DNA of 64,000 nt from Catenaria anguillulae PL171 (taxonomy: Eukaryota; Blastocladiomycota; Blastocladiomycetes; Blastocladiales; Catenariaceae): the NCBI GenBank assembly GCA_002102555.1, contig MCFL01000073.1:56415-120414 (forward strand), read 5' to 3'. This document shows, in pieces, positions 58,234 to 64,000 of this stretch (its first letter is position 1; each line of letters opens with the position of its first letter). The position numbers and the translations under genes were made by a program. The notes beneath the pieces are model-generated. The model was not told the origin of the DNA and did not search any database. It saw nothing but the letters and a program-made list of their open reading frames with translations.

Positions 58234-60154
58234 GGCGGGATGGTATATCGATCGAGGAGTACGATGGTATGGGTTGGAATCAGCGCTGTCAAGAACAAGC
58301 ACTTGGAGGGTGGGTGGGCGTGTGCAACAACACGCGGCCCGTGCCGGCAGATCGGTGGAACTTGTGGCGGTCAGGTCGGCGGCGCAGCGGGGCGGTCGTC
58401 GGCGGCCGCGGATTACGGAATCCCGGCTATGTAGCGAATGCAATGGATGCTGGAAGACAGAGTGCCCTCGGTCGCAAATGGATCGTGCGTTGTGCAAGGG
58501 CTCATTCATGTCTGTCAAGAATTTTATACTTTTCTTCAAGCATTGTGATCCGAAACACATTGGTCGGCAAAACCTTACCCCGAATCTCTGATACTGATCG
58601 CTTCAATCTCCTCCATGTCTCACGAATACAATTTGGGCGTGAGCGCACACTCAACCAACCAAGAAAGTTATGGAAAATTTCCACCCGAGGAAGTCAACCT
58701 TAGTTTCCTTCTTGAGGAGCGATAGCGATAGAGGAAGTCCAGACAGACATGTTCAAGCTCCCCAGCTTGCCGGCGATTGCGTCCGTATTGTCTCCGTATC
58801 GAAAAGTGACGGATGTTTGGACAGCGGGGGTGTTGATCGCGTTTCCATTTCCCGCTCTCCGTTGCGTGATCAAGTTGGACCTTGTTCTCTAGGACCTGTG
58901 CTCGACAATCGTGGTGGGCCAGGAACAACAGGCAAGTGACTATGGGTCCGAATTCCGAAATGCCTCGAGCTTGTGTGTCGGCTGCACTGTAACTGCAACG
59001 CCCCGCAGTCCCGCAGCCAGCCTCTTCATTGCGAAACACATTTGAAAGCAAGCAAGAGGTTATGTAGGCGCTGTCGATCTGCAAGCAGACATTGAGCGAA
59101 ACGGACAGACAATTCGAATTTGGCAGAGAAACTGCGCTTCATACTTACCAGGGATACCCCTCTCCCAGCTCTGCACCTCGTGCATTGCCTTCTGTCACTC
59201 TTTTCTATACATACCTCTCTGGTCTGTTCGCTGTGGCCAACACTGCCTCTATTTCCTTTCGCCGCCGTGTGCATGAACCGCCATTCTGGCTGATCTCAGC
59301 ACCGCCTCCCGAAACACCATCGCATCGCCATCGTCGCTCACAGCCCGCACGGCCCCGCCCGATCTCGAAGACTCTCCTTGCTTGCAAGTTAACTGCCGCC
59401 CACAACTCTCTCCGATTCTCGTTTTCAGGCACTTCAATCTCCTCACCACCGGATCCAGTTCGTCCGCTGGGCTCAGACCTTCAAGGCGCGCACTTGCCGT
59501 GATCCATTACCCTCGAGCGCAGTTGATCCGCTGTCTGGACCTGTACCAACACATCCATCTACGTCGAGCCTTTTGCTGTCTTCGCATCCGATTTCTTCGA
59601 TTCGGGCGCGTCATTCTCGCTGTTGCCCACCTTTCGAATTCCGTCCGACCAGACGAAGCAAGCAGTTGTGTCAAGGCGAGATCTGCCACGGGCGGACATA
59701 CGTTTTGGGTCAGACACTTGCCAGAATCGTGCATGTAAAGCAGCCGACTTGCTGTGTGGTGTCTCCCGTTGCAATTGCCCACGTGCGTGCAACGCCATCC
59801 GTTCGCGACTCTGCCCAGTGCCACGAGCCGGAGTGCGAGTCGCAATTAATCCCCGAGCGGGGACTTGCCAAGGTGGTTTGCTCAGTAAGGTGCCATTTGG
59901 ATTCCTTTCCGGTCAACAGAGTAGGTATGTCTGTCCTTGTCACGCCCATTCTTCCATTCATTGTTTCAATCATGCGCGCTTCTTCATTCTGGCATGATGT
60001 GTCGCGTCAAAGGCAACTTGGTGTCGCCGGCTGTCCTGTCTGCTCTCATCGCCGCGAACAAGAACAAGATAGCCGGAAGCGAAAATGTTTCTCACACATT
60101 GTCCACCGTTGATGTCACTGCCAACAGAATCGCAGCTTGCGTTAACCGTTCGCC
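58234..60154. other. Long divergent intergenic region
   Basis: About 1.9 kb between two Ser-rich protein genes. Frames up to 179 codons exist near 59573-60112 but have no family resemblance or consistent coding character. Long 5' leaders or an unrecognised gene remain possible. Confidence 0.35.
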
Positions 60155-62275
60155 ATGGGTTCCATCTTTCGCAACCTCTTTCGCAAAAAGTCCAAGTCGG
60201 GCAAATCCAACACGCCTGGGCCACACACGCCGCCCATCCCAAAGCCCAATCACCCTCGCCCACCACCATCATCATCCGCGTCCTCATCGACCGCCCCGCC
60301 ACCATCTGCCCTGAAAAAGCCCCACGCACCACTCGCGCCCGTTCCCGAAGACGGCACCATCCCGATCGCCGCCGAACCGATTCCTGATCCGAGTCACGAC
60401 GACGACAACGTCGATAGCGCAAAAGCATCCAATCTGTCCACCTCGCCCTACACCATGGCGTCGGCTGCCGCTTCACTTCGGTCCATTGCATCCGTTGCAA
60501 CCTTGCGCCCGGACCCGCGCGCGCAGCTTTCGTCCGATGACGAGTTCATGTCGAGCGACTCGGACTCGGATTCCGATAACGAGCACGCACGGAGGCACCG
60601 CGAAAAGCGCAAGCGCAAAAAGGAAAAGAAGGCGAGCGGGAAAAAATCAAAATCAAAGAAGCGCGGCGACACCAGCACGAAGGATGCCGACCATCCCGCA
60701 AAAGTGAAAAAGGCAGGCAGTTCGGCAAGCGGAAGTACGGCGTCCGTGTCGGTAGCAGGATCGGGCAGCACTCGCGGCTCCTCGACGCACCACCATCACC
60801 CTCAACGGTCGCGCCAAGGAAGCGTTGCGAGTAGTACACATCCACACGCGGCTGGGCACACGCACACGCATCCGCATCGACCGCCGACTCCGCCGCTTGG
60901 GTCTGCATACGACGGCCCGTCATCGAGCTCGGACGATGACGACAACGACGCACCAGTGGCACTCGATCCGGTTCTTCTTGCACGCGCGCGCCTCGGATCC
61001 GCCTCGTCCACGCACCTCCCCTTTGCGCACCACATCCCGCCCTCGCGATCCGCATCCCCCGCCCCGGGTCTTGTTTCCGCCGGCGGAGCACATGGCTACC
61101 AAGGGTACCCATCGCCGGGACTGACAAACTCGAGTGCGGCCGGTTCGCGCCGTGGGTCGCCCGCAGGGCTCATTGGCATTGTACCAACGCCGCTGAGCCC
61201 CATGCACCCAAACTTTCACGCGCACCATGCGACCGTGGCCGCTCAGCAGCAGCACCTGGGCATGAGCAGTGCATCCGGTAGCTTGTCATCGCCGCTGGCG
61301 CCTGGCATGATGCGGCCGACGGCTGGAGGCGCAAACCTGGCGTATGCGTCGCTCAGCGGCTTGCGCACGAGCCCGTCCATGACCTCGCTGCATTCCGCGT
61401 ACACATCCGGCACAGGCTTTCCATCCAGGTCCGGGTCGCCCATGGTCTCTTCATCACCTTACCACCCTGGCACGAGCCACCACCCAATGCTGCGCGCCAG
61501 CCCATCCATGACGTCGTTGCATTCGGCTTACACGGCGGGCGGCAGCTCGGCATTGGCGGGAGCGCGCCCGACGCCCGCGGTTGCGCAATTGGGGCCCAAC
61601 TCGCGGTTCGCGTTTCCGCCGTCGGCGTCCGCTGGAAACACGCCAAGCATGGCGGCAAGCGACCTGACGTTCCGTGGCCACTCGGATTCCGACGAGGACG
61701 AGATCATTGGGTTGCGGGCCATGCGCGCGGGCCGCGGCGGATACTTTCTCAATGGGGCTCCCAGCAGCCTGCCTGGGTCGCCCGCACGTTCCAGGGCGGG
61801 AAGCAATGCGTCCAGTGTGCTGACGGCGGGTATGGCCAACATGTCGCTGGCGCAGCCGGGGATGCCGGTGGCGGTCGCGGCCGATGACGGTGGCGAAACC
61901 AAGCGGGACAAAAAGGACAAGAAGGGGGCCGGAAAAGCAAAGAAGGAGAAGCGAGACAAGGAGGCAAAGAAAAAGAAGGCAGTGGCAGGTGTTGAGAAGG
62001 CGGGCAGCGTCAAATCCGGGACAAAGACAAAACCTGCCGCGCCAGCTGCTCCAGGCAAAGACACATTCTACGGAGCGTCGCCACACTTGCCGCAGGGCAC
62101 CATGTCTGCCTTTGGTCCTGGCACGTTTGTGCCGTTCCCGAGCCCGGCAAGCACGTCGGCGTCATCGGACCAGTCGTCGACCGGGTCGAGTGGCAAATAC
62201 CGCCACGCGGGTGGTGGAGGTCATGGGGCTGATCCTAGAGTTGCCATTGGCGTGGTGAGTGCACGTGGGTATTGA
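60155..62275 (+). CDS. Ser-rich basic protein with duplicated 17-residue motif
   Basis: Intronless, 706 residues, not recognised. It begins MGSIFRNLFRKKSKSGKSN: Gly2 followed by an amphipathic basic stretch, which could bind membranes. Ser-Asp-rich acidic blocks (SSDDEFMSSDSDSDSDNEH) alternate with Lys-rich blocks (KRKKEKKASGKKSKSKK; later KRDKKDKKGAGKAKKEKRDK). His-rich and Ser/Pro-rich sequence fills the middle. A motif, LRTSPSMTSLHSAYTSG, recurs as LRASPSMTSLHSAYTAG about 40 residues later. The pattern suggests a phosphorylated, disordered adaptor; no function can be assigned. Confidence 0.65.
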   Translation: MGSIFRNLFRKKSKSGKSNTPGPHTPPIPKPNHPRPPPSSSASSSTAPPPSALKKPHAPLAPVPEDGTIPIAAEPIPDPSHDDDNVDSAKASNLSTSPYTMASAAASLRSIASVATLRPDPRAQLSSDDEFMSSDSDSDSDNEHARRHREKRKRKKEKKASGKKSKSKKRGDTSTKDADHPAKVKKAGSSASGSTASVSVAGSGSTRGSSTHHHHPQRSRQGSVASSTHPHAAGHTHTHPHRPPTPPLGSAYDGPSSSSDDDDNDAPVALDPVLLARARLGSASSTHLPFAHHIPPSRSASPAPGLVSAGGAHGYQGYPSPGLTNSSAAGSRRGSPAGLIGIVPTPLSPMHPNFHAHHATVAAQQQHLGMSSASGSLSSPLAPGMMRPTAGGANLAYASLSGLRTSPSMTSLHSAYTSGTGFPSRSGSPMVSSSPYHPGTSHHPMLRASPSMTSLHSAYTAGGSSALAGARPTPAVAQLGPNSRFAFPPSASAGNTPSMAASDLTFRGHSDSDEDEIIGLRAMRAGRGGYFLNGAPSSLPGSPARSRAGSNASSVLTAGMANMSLAQPGMPVAVAADDGGETKRDKKDKKGAGKAKKEKRDKEAKKKKAVAGVEKAGSVKSGTKTKPAAPAAPGKDTFYGASPHLPQGTMSAFGPGTFVPFPSPASTSASSDQSSTGSSGKYRHAGGGGHGADPRVAIGVVSARGY

Positions 62276-62856
62276 CCGCGGCCCATGTGGATGGGTGTGT
62301 GCCGATGAACCTCTTTTCTGAATTGCTGTGGATTCCCTCCCTGGTTGTCCTTGTTGTTGCTGTTAGTTGTCCTGGCTGCTTGTTGTGTGTGTGTGTGTGT
62401 GTGGGGTCTCTACTCCCCTTTTCTTCATACCCTTTCCCTATTCCTCTTTCACATTTGGTGCTTGCACTTGGTTCTTGATTGTTGGTTAGTTCGTGTTCCT
62501 TATGTCTTGCCATCGCGGTTCCGCCCTCTCTTGCCCGACGTTGTTGTTCCAACTCGAGCTCTTGATTGATTTCCATATTTCCCTCTGCTTTTTGTGTTTC
62601 CATTGATTCTCCATTTCAGTACCGCACCATTGCCTTCAAGCTAGCTCCATTCGACATACAAATACACTCTGCACACGACACTTTGCTACCCAAACCAATA
62701 AATAGCCAAGTGGACGGACAGGCCTATGCAAGTCAAGATTCTGTCCACTGAGAACCTTCCTCGGCACACTCAATGGGCAGCACCAGCACATCGATGCCAA
62801 CCTTGCCTGGTGTTCTGGGTGTGGCAGCTTTGCGTACTCGACCTCAATGGAACTCG
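62276..62856. other. Convergent intergenic region
   Basis: About 580 bp between the ends of the Ser-rich protein and homoserine kinase genes, with a TG microsatellite. No gene supported. Confidence 0.4.
62384..62403. repeat. TG dinucleotide microsatellite
   Basis: Ten TG units in the 3' region of the Ser-rich gene. Confidence 0.95.
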
Positions 62857-63858
62857 TCAACTGTGGACATCAACATCATGTGCGCAAAAGATGAGCACGG
62901 GTTGGGCCAGCGCCGGACACGCACAGGCCGAGCACGTCTGGGTTTGTGTCGAGCGCAGACTTGAGTTGTTGAAATCCGGGAATCTGCAAGCAACCAACAG
63001 TCAGATGAAGGAACTTTTCTGATTCATGCGGCCAAGACGAGCCATGGGTAAAACAACGAACCAAATGCATCCGATACGGCTGGTGAACGACATCGTCCAA
63101 CAAACACCCAAGGGCCTGCTTGGTCAAATGCGTGCCCTTGCCATGGACATTTGGGTTGCCCAGCACATGTGTCACATGACGGCTCGTTGCACCGTGTGCA
63201 CGACTTGGCCCACGGCATATGCCTTGGGCAGCGCCGCCCTTGCCAGGTCGGTGGCGTGTGATATGCAGGAACAACGGCGACCAGCTTGATCTTGTCCTTT
63301 GCAAACGGCAATTGCAACGTGTATACTGGCGGCTCGTGGTCCGCGTCCTGTGCTGCCGTGGGACCAGAACCGACATGACGGATGCGACGAACCCGCCAAG
63401 GAGCGAGGGCGCAACGTTATCTGGATGTCCCTCGATTGCCACACAGTGCTGGAGCAACTTGTCCCTGGACCATCCGAGCTGTGCGGCCCAGTTGGCCAGC
63501 ACGACGCCCGCAACAACGGCCGATCCGGACGACCCGAGGCCCACGGCCCCAGTGGGAATTGGGTTGTCAATGTGAATTGATAGAACCGAGTCGGCGGGCA
63601 GCGACGTGTGTGCGGCACGTAGCGTGTCGAGCAATGTGCGCGAGATGAGGTTTTTCGACGGGTCGAGCGAGATGGCGCCCGGCTCGGCGCAGTGTAGGTG
63701 AGCGAAATGCTTGGCGTGGTGGGCGAGTCATTGGCGGAGGCGTGCGAGAGGGTGGCCGACACAGTCAGGTAGAGAGACAGGGCCATGCCGAGCGAGTCGT
63801 AGCCGGGGCCAAGGTTGGCGGTTGAAGCGGGCACACGGAGTTGGATGGATCTGGTCAT
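62857..63858 (-). CDS. THR1: Homoserine kinase, several frame breaks
   Basis: GHMP-family kinase that phosphorylates homoserine in threonine synthesis. Exons 63062-63858 and 62857-62983, with a 78-nt intron (GTTCGT...TTGCAG) that joins HQPYRMHL to IPGFQQLKSA as in homologues. Blocks: IQLRVPASTANLGPGYDSLG, the ATP-binding PTGAVGLGSSGSAVVAGVVL, CVAIEGHPDNVAPSLLGGFV, FAKDKIKLVAVVPAYHTP, LARAALPKAYAVGQVVHTVQ and VLGLCVSGAGPT. They fall in different frames. One base is missing near 63690, near 63355, near 63260 and near 63180; a last shift after SGAGPT leads to VLIFCAHDVDVHS and a stop. The corrected length is about 309 residues, slightly short of yeast Thr1. Confidence 0.82.
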
Positions 63859-64000
63859 GGTTTATAGTTGATAAGCTGGAGTATGGAGTGCGGCGATTTT
63901 CATGGGCATGCGCTTCCGCACTCTAGAGAGACAAAATGATTTGTGAGGGGTCACAGGCATTATTTGAAGCAGAGAGCTCTGTTCATCTGTGTCTCTCGAA

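Noticed and set aside
58668..59084. 138-codon minus-strand frame
   Set aside because: No family resemblance, no signal or domain, and located in a region with similar-length frames on the other strand.
59573..60112. 179-codon plus-strand frame upstream of the Ser-rich gene
   Set aside because: Cys/His/Arg-rich random-looking composition, no recognisable motif, and overlapping frames of similar length; more likely promoter and leader sequence.
1..64000. CRISPR arrays, prophage or bacterial operon features
   Set aside because: The window is eukaryotic with spliced genes; no regular spacer-repeat pattern was seen. The repeats present are short tandem, palindromic or transposon-related.

Overview
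The window is nuclear DNA from a fungus. Protein-coding genes carry short spliceosomal introns, mostly 60-115 nt with GTACGY/GTATGY donors and YAG acceptors. The gene set is fungal in flavour: a succinate/fumarate-type mitochondrial carrier, homoserine kinase, a type I metacaspase, a seven-helix receptor fused to an RGS domain, and Ser/Thr-rich GPI or single-pass surface proteins. Housekeeping genes (prolidase, ATP synthase subunit d, Pno1/Dim2, Sec61 alpha, dihydrolipoamide dehydrogenase, bL32m, COP9 subunit 3) fix the eukaryotic identity. I cannot place the species; an early-diverging fungus is possible but that is only inference.

Layout. 0-5 kb: prolidase (cut by the window edge, -), ATP synthase d (+), Pno1 (-), a short-chain dehydrogenase with a 9-nt exon (+). 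5.3-9.8 kb: a MULE-like transposase gene (-) between GATATC-rich ends, a likely DNA transposon. 10-16.4 kb: a Ser-rich coiled-coil protein (+), a DM13-like secreted protein (-), a mitochondrial carrier (-) and a succinate/fumarate-type carrier (+). 16.5-19 kb: the 7TM-RGS receptor (+). 19-25 kb: a gene-poor stretch with two direct copies of a 345-bp repeat, an amidase remnant, an unrecognised gene, the metacaspase (-) and a tRNA-like element. 25-34 kb: COP9 subunit 3 (+), F-box-like genes (-), a GPI-type surface protein (+), a piggyBac-like MITE inserted at TTAA, and a 2-oxoglutarate oxygenase gene interrupted by one in-frame TAA (+). 34-45.7 kb: Sec61 alpha (-), a C2-domain protein (+), three single-pass surface proteins including a paralogous pair with a shared cytoplasmic motif, bL32m (-), and dihydrolipoamide dehydrogenase (+). 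46-64 kb: a FAD monooxygenase with a long Ser-rich tail (+), an F-box/LRR-like gene and its internally deleted tandem copy (+), a 1,238-residue Ser-rich protein (-), another Ser-rich basic protein (+) and homoserine kinase (-).

Genes are not arranged in operons and no biosynthetic cluster is visible. Themes are mitochondrial energy metabolism, proteostasis and secretion, and cell-surface signalling. A strong technical theme is that at least eight otherwise well conserved genes are broken by single-base frame shifts, nearly all of which need one base added. This looks more like consensus undercalling than biology, and breaks should be treated as provisional. Where I give exon coordinates, reading-frame bookkeeping was checked across the splice sites.
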